NCBI GenBank assembly: GCA_963832355.1
Contig: CAWHTX010000010.1
Location: 124,001-188,000, forward strand
From: DATFVA01 sp963832355
Lineage (GTDB): Bacteria > Bacteroidota > Ignavibacteria > Ignavibacteriales > Ignavibacteriaceae
Length of the DNA stretch: 64,000 bases
Direction of reading: 5' to 3'
Shown here: piece after piece, positions 27,834 to 36,119 of the stretch
Layout: each line of letters begins with the position of its first letter
How positions within the stretch are numbered: position 1 is the first letter of the stretch
The notes under the pieces: model-generated
Told to the model about the DNA's origin: nothing
The model's database searches: none
What the model saw: only the letters and a program-made list of their open reading frames with translations
Position numbers and translations under genes: made by a program

Positions 27834-30248
27834 TTATTCGCTTCTAAGTGCTCTTACGGGATTAGCAACTGCAACTTTTACAGCCTGGAAGCTGACAGTA
27901 AACAGAGCGATTATAAAAGCAATGACGGCTGCCATGAGAAATATTCCCAGACCAGGATCGATCCTGTATGCAAAGTTCTGAAGCCAGCTGCTCATGAAAT
28001 AATAGGCGAGCGGCCAGGCAATGATATTTGCCAGTAGAACCCATTTGGTGAATTCCCTTGAAAGGAGAACAACAATACCGGGAATTGAGGCACCGAGGAC
28101 TTTCCTGATCCCGATCTCTTTGGTTCTTCTTTCTGCAGTGAATGCTGCCAGTCCGAATAGGCCGAGACTAGCTATAAATATCGCCAGCACAGAGAACACG
28201 GTGAATATCTCGCCGGTTTTCTGTTCCGATTGATAAAGCTTGTTGAAATCGTCATCAAGGAAGAAGTATTCGAACGGTTTATTCGGTACAAATTTTTTCC
28301 ATTCACTTTCTATAAATGATACTGATCCGGATACATCGTTTGAACTAATTCTCACAGGGAGGAAGGATGTCTGTCCTCTGTCAAGCAATATAGCCAGAGG
28401 TCTGATCTTTTGATGCAATGATTCAAAATGGAAGTCTTTCAGCACACCGACTATAGGATAGAACCTGTTCTCATCCGGAGTGCGTCCCGGCATTATAACC
28501 CTTTTACCTACGGGATCCGTGATTCCCATATGTTTAACTGCACTTTCATTCAGGACTACTACCTGTGAATCCGCAGCAAAATCTCTCGAAAAATATCTTC
28601 CCTGGGCCAACTTCAACTTCATCGTCTCAGCAAAATCATAATCAGTAGACATTACGGCAAGGAGATATTGCGTTGAGCTTTCCGTACCTTCGGGTCTGAA
28701 TACAGTTTGTCCGAATAATTTCCCCGGAAGGTTGTCTGTATTTGACGCCGAAATAATGTGTGAATTTTTCTTTAGTTCGTCCTTAAAAGTCTGCGATTGC
28801 TTCTCAAGCGCCCACGCCCTAGATATTACAAGAACATGGTCCCGGTCAAATCCAAGGTTCTTTTCCTGGACGTACCGAAGCTGACCGTATACAATGAAAG
28901 TTCCTATAAAGAGAACGATAGATATCGCAAACTGGAACACAACAAGTCCGCTCCTCAGCCAGCCTCCGCCTTTTCCGTTAATCTTTCCTTTCAGTACCGT
29001 AACCGGTTTAAATGAGGAAAGGAAAAATGCAGGGTAGCTTCCCGCAATCAGACCAACAACAACAATTGCAAATAAGAGGGCAGGGATGGCAGCGAAATTA
29101 TTAAAGTATGATGTGTGCAGATCCTTACCTGCCAGCGAGTTGAACGAAGGCAGGAAAATTTCAACAAGAGCAATTGCAATGATAACTGCAATGAAAGTCA
29201 TCAGGATCGATTCTGTGAGGAATTGCTTGATAAGCTGCGATTTATTTGAGCCAAGTACCTTTCTGATCCCAACTTCTTTTGAGCGCAGCATTGATCTTGC
29301 CGTGGACAGATTCATAAAATTAATACATGCAATCAGCAGTATGAATACAGCGATGATGGAGAAGATATATACGTACTTTATATCACTGTTCGGCTCCAGT
29401 TCATAATCAAGGTGTGAAGTCAGGTGAATATCTGTTAAGGGCTGCATATGAAATTCATACCTGTTGCCCGATTTTTTTAGATCTTCGTAGGAGGTCTGGA
29501 ACAGTTCACGCAGCTGCGGTCCGGCATATTTCTCAACGAAAGCAGGCAGCTTTGCCGCCAGTTGAGAACCAGGAACACCTTTTTTAAGCAAAATGTATGT
29601 ATGAAAATTATTTGCTACCCAAAAGGGAGTATCGCCCAGGCCAAGACTCGCTATAGAAGCAAACATATCGTAATGGAAGTGAACATTATGGGGACAATCT
29701 TTAATAACTCCTCTAACAGTGTAGGGAGTTCCGTCCTCGAAGTTCATTATCTTATCCATAGGGTCTTCATTCCCAAAGTACTTCTTTGCCAGTTTTTCCG
29801 TAATTACCACTGTATGGGGCTGCGCCAGTGCGGTTTTAGGATCACCCTTGATAAACGGGATTGTAAAAACATCGAATAGAGTTGAATCAGCCCAGTAGAA
29901 GTTTGATTCGTTAAAAACATTATCTTTATAACGAATAAGCATTGTCCTGTTCGGCATCAGCCTTACATACTGGATAACCTCAGGAAAATCCCGTACAAGT
30001 GTTGCTCCAAGTGGTGCCGGGGAAACGGCAAGATTGCTTTCATTCCCTGCCAGACTTGCAACTGTATGCACCCTGTAGATTTGATCGGCTTTCTCGTTAT
30101 TCCTGTCATAACTAAGTTCATCATTGATGAAAAGCAGTATCATTATACAGGCAGCAATTCCTATAGCAAGACCAAAGATATTTATAAAGGAATACGCTTT
30201 GAATTTCAGAAGGTTCCTCAGCGCAATTTTCAAGTAATTTTTTATCAT
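27834..30248 (-). CDS. Double-FtsX ABC transporter permease, permease 2
   Basis: An intact 804-residue permease, MIKNYLKIALRNLLKFKAYSF... to NPVRALRSE. It shares the layout of the other four: TM1, MacB_PCD-like periplasmic domain, FtsX core with KEVGIRKVLGSNK, TM5 (GLVVFQFAISIVLFIGTFIV), second periplasmic domain, FtsX core with KEIGIRKVLGASI. It lies 15 bp after permease 1. Its end, RSE, differs from the RYE/KYE endings of the others. Probably one of several alternative membrane partners for the two ATPases and the HlyD adaptor upstream. Confidence 0.92.
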   Translation of the reverse strand: MIKNYLKIALRNLLKFKAYSFINIFGLAIGIAACIMILLFINDELSYDRNNEKADQIYRVHTVASLAGNESNLAVSPAPLGATLVRDFPEVIQYVRLMPNRTMLIRYKDNVFNESNFYWADSTLFDVFTIPFIKGDPKTALAQPHTVVITEKLAKKYFGNEDPMDKIMNFEDGTPYTVRGVIKDCPHNVHFHYDMFASIASLGLGDTPFWVANNFHTYILLKKGVPGSQLAAKLPAFVEKYAGPQLRELFQTSYEDLKKSGNRYEFHMQPLTDIHLTSHLDYELEPNSDIKYVYIFSIIAVFILLIACINFMNLSTARSMLRSKEVGIRKVLGSNKSQLIKQFLTESILMTFIAVIIAIALVEIFLPSFNSLAGKDLHTSYFNNFAAIPALLFAIVVVGLIAGSYPAFFLSSFKPVTVLKGKINGKGGGWLRSGLVVFQFAISIVLFIGTFIVYGQLRYVQEKNLGFDRDHVLVISRAWALEKQSQTFKDELKKNSHIISASNTDNLPGKLFGQTVFRPEGTESSTQYLLAVMSTDYDFAETMKLKLAQGRYFSRDFAADSQVVVLNESAVKHMGITDPVGKRVIMPGRTPDENRFYPIVGVLKDFHFESLHQKIRPLAILLDRGQTSFLPVRISSNDVSGSVSFIESEWKKFVPNKPFEYFFLDDDFNKLYQSEQKTGEIFTVFSVLAIFIASLGLFGLAAFTAERRTKEIGIRKVLGASIPGIVVLLSREFTKWVLLANIIAWPLAYYFMSSWLQNFAYRIDPGLGIFLMAAVIAFIIALFTVSFQAVKVAVANPVRALRSE

Positions 30249-30263
30249 AATTATACCTGGTTG

Positions 30264-32654
30264 TTATTCATACCTTAATGATTTAACAGGATCAGCGAGA
30301 GCTGCTTTTACGGCCTGATAACTTACCGTAGCCAATGCAACCAGGATCGTTATCAATGCAGCAGCGATAAATACATAAAAACTAATACCGGTTCTGTAGG
30401 CAAAATTATTCAGCCAATTGTTCATCAATAAATAAGCAGCAGGGAAGGCTATAACACAGGAAATCAATACCCATTTAATGAATTCTTTGGAAAGGAGAAT
30501 TACGATGCCTGATACCGAAGAGCCAAGAACTTTTCTTACACCAATTTCTTTTGTCTTTTGCTCAGCTGTGAAGGATGCCAGTCCGAATAAGCCAAGGCAG
30601 GCAATTAATATAGCGATGAAAGCAAAAGTATTGAATAATTTTTCGGTGTTGAGATCAGATTTATAAATATTATTGAAATAGTCGTCAACGAATGTGTATT
30701 CAAAAGGCTTTCCCTGGTTAACTTTATCCCAGGTATTCTGAATATAATCGATTGTCCCTGGGATATTGCCCGGTTTAACCCTGATCAGAAGGTTATCTAT
30801 ATTGATTTCATTGTCACCTGCGATACGGATTATCTGAGGTTCTATTTCCGCATGCATGGAAGTAAAATTATAATCTTTCACCACTCCGATCACCGTTCTG
30901 TTCGGGTCATCTTTAAATTGCTTCCCGATCGGATTCTTCCAGCCGAACTTTTTCACTGCTGTCTGGTTTAGAATTACGGCGTTGGTCTGATCAGTAGGGT
31001 AATCTTTTGAGAATGCTCTTCCTTCAACAATCTTAAGCTGCATTGTTTTAAAGTAGTCATAGTCAACATAGCTTTTACGCATCATAAGATTTTGTTCCCG
31101 GTCGCCTAAAGCTACTTCAGTACCCTGACTCCCGCTTGCACCGACCGGTCCTGAAACTGCAGAAGAACTTACAATTTTACTATTTTGAATAAGGTCATTC
31201 TTCAATAGTCCTATGTTATCACGTTCGGATTTTCCCCTGATGGGAATATATAATAACTGCTCTTTATTGAATCCCAGGTTTTTGTTTCTCACATAATTCA
31301 TCTGATCCATCACAATCCCGCTGCTGACAATCAATATTATTGCAATTGTAAACTGGGAAACAACGAGAGCTTTTCTCAGGAAAGCTCCGCCGAACCTGTC
31401 TCTGAAGTTTTTAAGTGACTGTGCCGGTTGTGCTTTTGAGAGATAGAATGCAGGATATAATCCTGCGGCTATCCCAACAAATATTGTTACAGCCAGCATT
31501 TCCAGGAGAAATACAATATTGTCAGTAAACCTGAAATCAAGCTTGATATTGAAAATATGCTTGAAGTAAGGGAAAGCGAACTCTGTTATAAGTGCTGCAA
31601 GTAAAAATGCAAATAAAGCAATTATCACAGCCTCACCTATAAACTGCATAACCAGATTTGCGCGGCTTGAACCGAGTACTTTCCTTATCCCTACCTCCTT
31701 AGTTCTCTTCGCAGATCTTGCTGTAGAGAGGTTCATAAAATTTATGCAGGCAATTAATAGAATGAATACAGCAATAGTAGAAAACGTATATACCTTAACT
31801 ATGCTTCCCTGGTTATAATTAAATGTCTGATATATTATATCATCTGAATAAAGGTGTATATCCTTCAACGGCTGAAGGTATAAGGAGAAGCTGTACGAAT
31901 CGTCGCCTTTATGATACTTGTCGATGAAGGCGGGGAATTTTCTCTCAAGTTGTGCTTTATCAGCACCTTTTTTCAGAAGCACATAAGTGGCAAGGGTATT
32001 CGTATCCCAGTTTTTAAGCCAAGGCAGCACATCGGATAATGATGAAAAGGAAGCAATCATAGAGAAATGAAGGTGAGAGTTTTCCGGGTAATCCCTGACA
32101 ACCCCGGTAATTTTCATTTCGCTTTTTCCGAACATCTGGTTAACGGTAAGCATTTTACCAAGAGGATCTTCATTTCCGAAGTATTTCTCTGCAACGGACT
32201 TTGTTAAAACAATTGTATTTGGTTCAGATAAAGCCTGTGCCGGGCTGCCTTCAATAAAAGGAATAGTAAATATGTCTAATATCTCCGGGTCGGCATATAC
32301 TATATTACTCTCATAAAAACCTTTCTCTCCTGCCCTGCAATAAAATGTGGGAGCCGGCATTATTCTGCCAGCTTCTTCTACTTCCGGAAAATCATTTTTA
32401 AGCGCGCCAGCCAGTGGTCCCATTGTTACAGCAACATGCTGTACAGGAACTCCCGCAGGCCGCTGGATCTCCACAGGGCGGTAAATACGGTCGGCATTTT
32501 TATTGAAATCGTCGTAGCTAAGTTCCTGCCGGATGTAGAGCGAGATCAGGATAAAGCCCGAAAGTCCGATTGCAAGTCCTGCAATATTTATGAAAGAAAA
32601 AGCCTTACTTTTTACAAGGTTTCTAATCGCTATTTTCAAATAATTCTTAAACAT
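30264..32654 (-). CDS. Double-FtsX ABC transporter permease, permease 1
   Basis: A 796-residue intact permease, MFKNYLKIAIRNLVKSKAFSF... to DPVKSLRYE, the first permease after the ATPases (26-bp gap). It has two coupling motifs (KEVGIRKVLGSSR and KEIGVRKVLGSSV), two periplasmic domains and about eight membrane helices. It differs most visibly from the others in the middle, where the segment after the first core reads YLSKAQPAQSLKNFRDRFGG instead of the LSSF-x-P-VLKG pattern. As the promoter-proximal permease it is the best candidate for the main partner of the ATPases. Confidence 0.92.
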   Translation of the reverse strand: MFKNYLKIAIRNLVKSKAFSFINIAGLAIGLSGFILISLYIRQELSYDDFNKNADRIYRPVEIQRPAGVPVQHVAVTMGPLAGALKNDFPEVEEAGRIMPAPTFYCRAGEKGFYESNIVYADPEILDIFTIPFIEGSPAQALSEPNTIVLTKSVAEKYFGNEDPLGKMLTVNQMFGKSEMKITGVVRDYPENSHLHFSMIASFSSLSDVLPWLKNWDTNTLATYVLLKKGADKAQLERKFPAFIDKYHKGDDSYSFSLYLQPLKDIHLYSDDIIYQTFNYNQGSIVKVYTFSTIAVFILLIACINFMNLSTARSAKRTKEVGIRKVLGSSRANLVMQFIGEAVIIALFAFLLAALITEFAFPYFKHIFNIKLDFRFTDNIVFLLEMLAVTIFVGIAAGLYPAFYLSKAQPAQSLKNFRDRFGGAFLRKALVVSQFTIAIILIVSSGIVMDQMNYVRNKNLGFNKEQLLYIPIRGKSERDNIGLLKNDLIQNSKIVSSSAVSGPVGASGSQGTEVALGDREQNLMMRKSYVDYDYFKTMQLKIVEGRAFSKDYPTDQTNAVILNQTAVKKFGWKNPIGKQFKDDPNRTVIGVVKDYNFTSMHAEIEPQIIRIAGDNEINIDNLLIRVKPGNIPGTIDYIQNTWDKVNQGKPFEYTFVDDYFNNIYKSDLNTEKLFNTFAFIAILIACLGLFGLASFTAEQKTKEIGVRKVLGSSVSGIVILLSKEFIKWVLISCVIAFPAAYLLMNNWLNNFAYRTGISFYVFIAAALITILVALATVSYQAVKAALADPVKSLRYE

Positions 32655-32680
32655 TTAACTAATCCCGTTAATTATAATAT

Positions 32681-33343
32681 TCAATTCTCGACCCATCCGT
32701 CTCTTAGTCTTATTATTCTTTTCCCATATTCGGCATTTGCTTCCGAATGGGTTACCTGAATAATTGTAGTTCCCTCATCATTCAGTTTCTTCAGCAAATC
32801 CATTATTTCCTTTCCCTGATCTGAATGAAGATTGCCGGTAGGTTCATCCGCAAGTATTAGTTTCGGCTGAGCGATTATCGCCCTGGCAATAGCAACAAGC
32901 TGCTGCTGCCCTCCGGAAAGCTGTGAGGGGAATAGATCTTTCTTTGCAACAATACTGAACCGGTCCAGTATCTCTGCTACCTTACTCTGCCTTTCGCTGC
33001 CTCTCATCTTCTGATAAAGCAGCGGGGTTTCAAGATTTTCGTAAACAGTCAGTTCGTCTATGAGATGATACTGCTGGAAGACAAATCCTATAAATGACTT
33101 GTGCAGGGCTGTCAGTTTTTTTTCAGACATTGAGTGAACCTGCTCATCCATAAAATAGTATTCACCGGATGAAGGATGATCAAGCATACCGAGAATATGG
33201 AGCAGGGTTGATTTACCCGAGCCGGAAGGACCCATTACAGAAATGAATTCACCTTCTTTCACGTCCAGATTTACATTCCTCAATACAAAAGTCTTTACGG
33301 ATTTATTGTTATAATATTTTTCAAGGTTTCTGAGCTTTATCAT
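32681..33343 (-). CDS. ABC transporter ATPase (LolD/MacB type) with altered D-loop
   Basis: A 220-residue nucleotide-binding subunit. Walker A GPSGSGKST is at 38-46, and the Q-loop (FVFQQYHLIDELTVYENL), LSGGQQQ signature, Walker B (LILADEPTGN) and H-loop (VTHSEANAEYG) are all present. Two conserved positions are changed: Leu149 follows the signature where Arg is usual, and the D-loop reads NLHSD (His173) instead of NLDS. The neighbouring ATPase has the normal residues at both sites. It powers the FtsX permeases from the cytoplasm. The pair may form an asymmetric heterodimer, which is inference. No strong ribosome-binding site is seen. Confidence 0.92.
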   Translation of the reverse strand: MIKLRNLEKYYNNKSVKTFVLRNVNLDVKEGEFISVMGPSGSGKSTLLHILGMLDHPSSGEYYFMDEQVHSMSEKKLTALHKSFIGFVFQQYHLIDELTVYENLETPLLYQKMRGSERQSKVAEILDRFSIVAKKDLFPSQLSGGQQQLVAIARAIIAQPKLILADEPTGNLHSDQGKEIMDLLKKLNDEGTTIIQVTHSEANAEYGKRIIRLRDGWVEN

Positions 33344-33394
33344 GTTTGCATTTGATTTTTTGTTACTACTTCCGATCCCTCCGGTATGATTAAA

Positions 33395-34084
33395 CTAAAC
33401 ATGGAAATTCTCTTTATAATTTTCTGTAACAACGTGACCGTCGAACAGGTGAATAACCCTGTTCCCATATTCAGCATAAGTGGGGGAGTGAGTAACCATT
33501 ACGATTGTTGCGCCTGCTTCATTCAGACTTGTTAATAATCCCATAACTTCATCACCGTGGGCTGAGTCGAGATTTCCTGTAGGCTCATCAGCAAGTATTA
33601 ACTTCGGATTGCCTACTATAGCACGTGCAACAGCCACTCTCTGCTGCTGCCCACCTGACAGCTGCTGCGGGAAGTGTGTCGCTCTATGAATAATCTCCAT
33701 ACGTTCAAGTGCCGTGTTAACTTTTTCTTTTCGCTCTGAAGCACCCACACCCAGGTAGAGAAGAGGAAGCTCGACATTCTCAAAAACCGTTAACTCATCA
33801 ATCAGGTTAAAGCTCTGAAATACGAACCCGATGTTTTCTTTTCTTAAATGAGCCCTCTGCCTTTCTGTATACTTCGAAACCTCATGATCCAGAAAATACA
33901 AATTTCCGTCTGTAGGGTTATCCAGTAATCCAAGAATGTTGAGAAGAGTTGATTTACCACAGCCGGAGGGACCCATTATAGAAACGAACTCACCCGGCTC
34001 TATTTCAATATTGACGTTGTTGAGGGCGGTTGTTTCCACTTCTTCAGTTGTGTAAAGTTTTTTAAGGTTCTCTGTTTTTAACAT
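33395..34084 (-). CDS. ABC transporter ATPase (LolD/MacB type), canonical
   Basis: A 229-residue ATPase with every canonical element: Walker A GPSGCGKST (38-46), Q-loop FVFQSFNLIDELTVFENV, signature LSGGQQQRVAVARAI, Walker B LILADEPTGNLDS with a normal D-loop, and H-loop VTHSPTYAEYG. The start has AGAAGGAGTT upstream. It follows the adaptor gene after a 130-bp gap, which could hold an internal promoter, and precedes the second ATPase by 51 bp. It should hydrolyse ATP for the FtsX permeases downstream. Confidence 0.94.
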   Translation of the reverse strand: MLKTENLKKLYTTEEVETTALNNVNIEIEPGEFVSIMGPSGCGKSTLLNILGLLDNPTDGNLYFLDHEVSKYTERQRAHLRKENIGFVFQSFNLIDELTVFENVELPLLYLGVGASERKEKVNTALERMEIIHRATHFPQQLSGGQQQRVAVARAIVGNPKLILADEPTGNLDSAHGDEVMGLLTSLNEAGATIVMVTHSPTYAEYGNRVIHLFDGHVVTENYKENFHV

Positions 34085-34214
34085 ATATAACTCCTTCTGA
34101 ACTGTCCGCTTCCCGCGTTCAGTGTACAGATTATTTTAGTGAAGCTAAGGTTATTATTTATCTCAATTATTATTTTCATTGCACTTTTTATATTTACCGT
34201 TTTCAGAACTACAG

Positions 34215-35465
34215 CTACTTCAGCACTAATTTATCAACATCGCCGTAAGTATCGTAAGACGATGTAATCACTTTCTCACCCTTCTTTAATCCTCCCAGTA
34301 CTTCAAATTCGCTGGAATTCTGCCGGCCCAATCTTATCTCTCTCTTATATGCTGTATCGCCTGAAGGATCCAGTACAAAGATCCACTGACCGCCGGTTGT
34401 CTGGTAGAAACCGCCTCTTTCAATAGTTAATGCCTGTGAAAGTTCGCCGAGTTCGAGTCTTATCTGCACCGACTGTCCTCTTCTTATTCCTCTGGGGACA
34501 TCACCGACAAAGTTCATATCAACTTCAAACTGTCCGCTCTTAACTTCGGGGAATACTTTCTTGATGATCAGCTTGTAATCATGATTGTTAAATGAAAATT
34601 CGCCGGTCTGGCCGGGACTAACTCTTGCGATGTAGTGTTCATCAATTGCTGCTCTGACTTTAAACGAATCGACAACATCAATTTCACCCACGTTGGCACC
34701 CGGAGCTATTGACTGACCTATTTCTGCATTTAAAGAAGTCAGCTGGCCTTTAATCGGTGCCTTAACGGTCAGGTCCTCAAGCTGTTTCTTGGTAATATTA
34801 AGATTTTCCTGCAGTGTGCTAACGGATTTTTCCAGCTGTTCAATCTGCTGGGTTCTGAATACAGAATCTTTCTGGTAAGTCTCAAGCGTAAGTTTCTTCT
34901 TTTTGGTCAGGTACTCATATTCATCTTTTGCGTTCTGGTATTCTATTTTTGAGATAAGGTTCTTTTCAAATAAAACTTTGTCATTTTCATAAGTTGTTTT
35001 CTGAAGTCTCAGGGTGTGGTCGATATCAAGAAGCTGTCCCTGCAGACTTAAACGCGATTCCTCAATAGCTAGTCTGGTGCTTCTTAAGGAGTTTATCTGC
35101 TGGAATACGTTCGCTTCATTATAGATGATGCTAAGTGTGAGTGACGCATTATCCAGTTTTACTATAGGATCACCTACATCAACAAAAGCGCCTTCCTCCA
35201 CATATTTAGTTACCACCTTACCCCCATCGCTTACATCCAGCAGGAAGGTCTCAATCGGCTGAACTGTTCCGGTAATGGGTATATATTCCTGGAAGGGTCC
35301 GTACTTAACAGTAGAAATGGTGACTTTATCCTGCTCAACGTTAAGTCTTGAACTTTTATCTCCGAAAATAAAACTATAAAGGACTATAATAAGGAGTATA
35401 CCCCCGCCGGCATACATTGCTATTTTTTTCGGCGGCCATTTTTTCTTTTCAATCTTTCTGTCCAT
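34215..35465 (-). CDS. HlyD/MacA-type membrane fusion (adaptor) protein
   Basis: A 416-residue adaptor. A short basic N terminus (KKKWPPKK) is followed by one membrane anchor (about residues 16-37, MYAGGGILLIIVLYSFIF). A lipoyl/barrel-sandwich half contains VSDGGKVVTKYVEEGAFVDVGDPI, a long coiled-coil hairpin runs about 110-225, and the second lipoyl half reads TVKAPIKGQLTSLNAEIGQS. Beta-barrel and membrane-proximal domains complete it. It would bridge the inner-membrane permeases to an outer-membrane channel. No TolC gene is in this operon; one is present in the RND operon at 54.6-56.2 kb and could be shared. First gene of the operon, divergent from the NtrC-type regulator. Confidence 0.9.
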   Translation of the reverse strand: MDRKIEKKKWPPKKIAMYAGGGILLIIVLYSFIFGDKSSRLNVEQDKVTISTVKYGPFQEYIPITGTVQPIETFLLDVSDGGKVVTKYVEEGAFVDVGDPIVKLDNASLTLSIIYNEANVFQQINSLRSTRLAIEESRLSLQGQLLDIDHTLRLQKTTYENDKVLFEKNLISKIEYQNAKDEYEYLTKKKKLTLETYQKDSVFRTQQIEQLEKSVSTLQENLNITKKQLEDLTVKAPIKGQLTSLNAEIGQSIAPGANVGEIDVVDSFKVRAAIDEHYIARVSPGQTGEFSFNNHDYKLIIKKVFPEVKSGQFEVDMNFVGDVPRGIRRGQSVQIRLELGELSQALTIERGGFYQTTGGQWIFVLDPSGDTAYKREIRLGRQNSSEFEVLGGLKKGEKVITSSYDTYGDVDKLVLK

Positions 35466-36119
35466 TTAACTCTCCTGAGTATTTCGTATATGTTCTGGAA
35501 AACCCGCGTAAAAAGAGTCAAAACCTGTGCCTTTTTTACAAAAAAAAGACTTTTTTGCTTATCAATTTATTCAACCGTTCATCAGTGAATTCATCCCGGA
35601 TCCCCTGCTAAAGAATTTTCGTAAAGCAGGGAGGTGTCCGGTTTCATTACACTGCTGTTCGCCAGAGAACAGTAGAAAGGAAGATGAGCCATTGAAAAGA
35701 CAGCCTGATGGGAAGTATTAGTGTCGGGAAAGACTCGGAGAAGGAGGCCGGATGTAGGCCGGATGTAGGCCGAAGTGAGGCCGAAATGAGGCCGAGGACA
35801 GGCCGAACAGTTTTATGAAAATTCAGATTTGACTAGTTTATTCTTCCCCACAGAAGCATATCTGATCAATGAGATCATTTAAGCTGCAATTCAAATTTAT
35901 ACAAATTCAACTGACATGCAAAAGCAGCCCTGTTGTATAAGCTTCATACCGATTACCGCAAGAAATGGTTTTACAACCGAAGAATCCTGAACACTCATCC
36001 CTTAATTAGTCCGTCCAACATAATCGCATTGTATCCTGATAATTGATATAATATTTACATATTTTAAACAAGATGAGATAGGGAAATTTTATCATTCAGC
36101 TGAATAGCTCTCAATAATT
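35466..36119. other. Regulatory gap between the export operon and the NtrC operon
   Basis: 654 bp with no supported gene, lying between two divergent operons, so both promoters should be here. It contains a CCCTGC/GCAGGG inverted repeat (35603-35631), the 11-bp repeat array (35745-35810) and an AT-rich right half (35820-36119). I searched by eye for a sigma-54 (GG-N10-GC) promoter on both strands and found only a poor match. Short open frames on the + strand here lack ribosome-binding sites and family resemblance. Confidence 0.65.
35745..35810. repeat. Six-unit tandem array with an exact 11-bp period (AGGCCG core)
   Basis: AGGCCG starts at 35745, 35756, 35767, 35778, 35789 and 35800, exactly 11 bp apart. 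The five variable bases are GATGT, GATGT, AAGTG, AAATG, AGGAC, AACAG. The invariant core with variable filler looks like six binding sites on one DNA face. It lies about 280 bp upstream of the adaptor start and 310 bp upstream of the NtrC-type regulator. Confidence 0.85.

Noticed and set aside
35626..35639. Possible sigma-54 promoter (GG-N10-GC) on the minus strand for the exporter operon
   Set aside because: Only the GG and GC pairs match; the surrounding bases do not fit TGGCAC-N5-TTGC. Chance spacing is likely.
35417..35721. Two overlapping plus-strand open frames of 64 residues in the regulatory gap
   Set aside because: The first overlaps the adaptor gene antisense, neither has a start signal, and both are low-complexity translations of AT-rich DNA.
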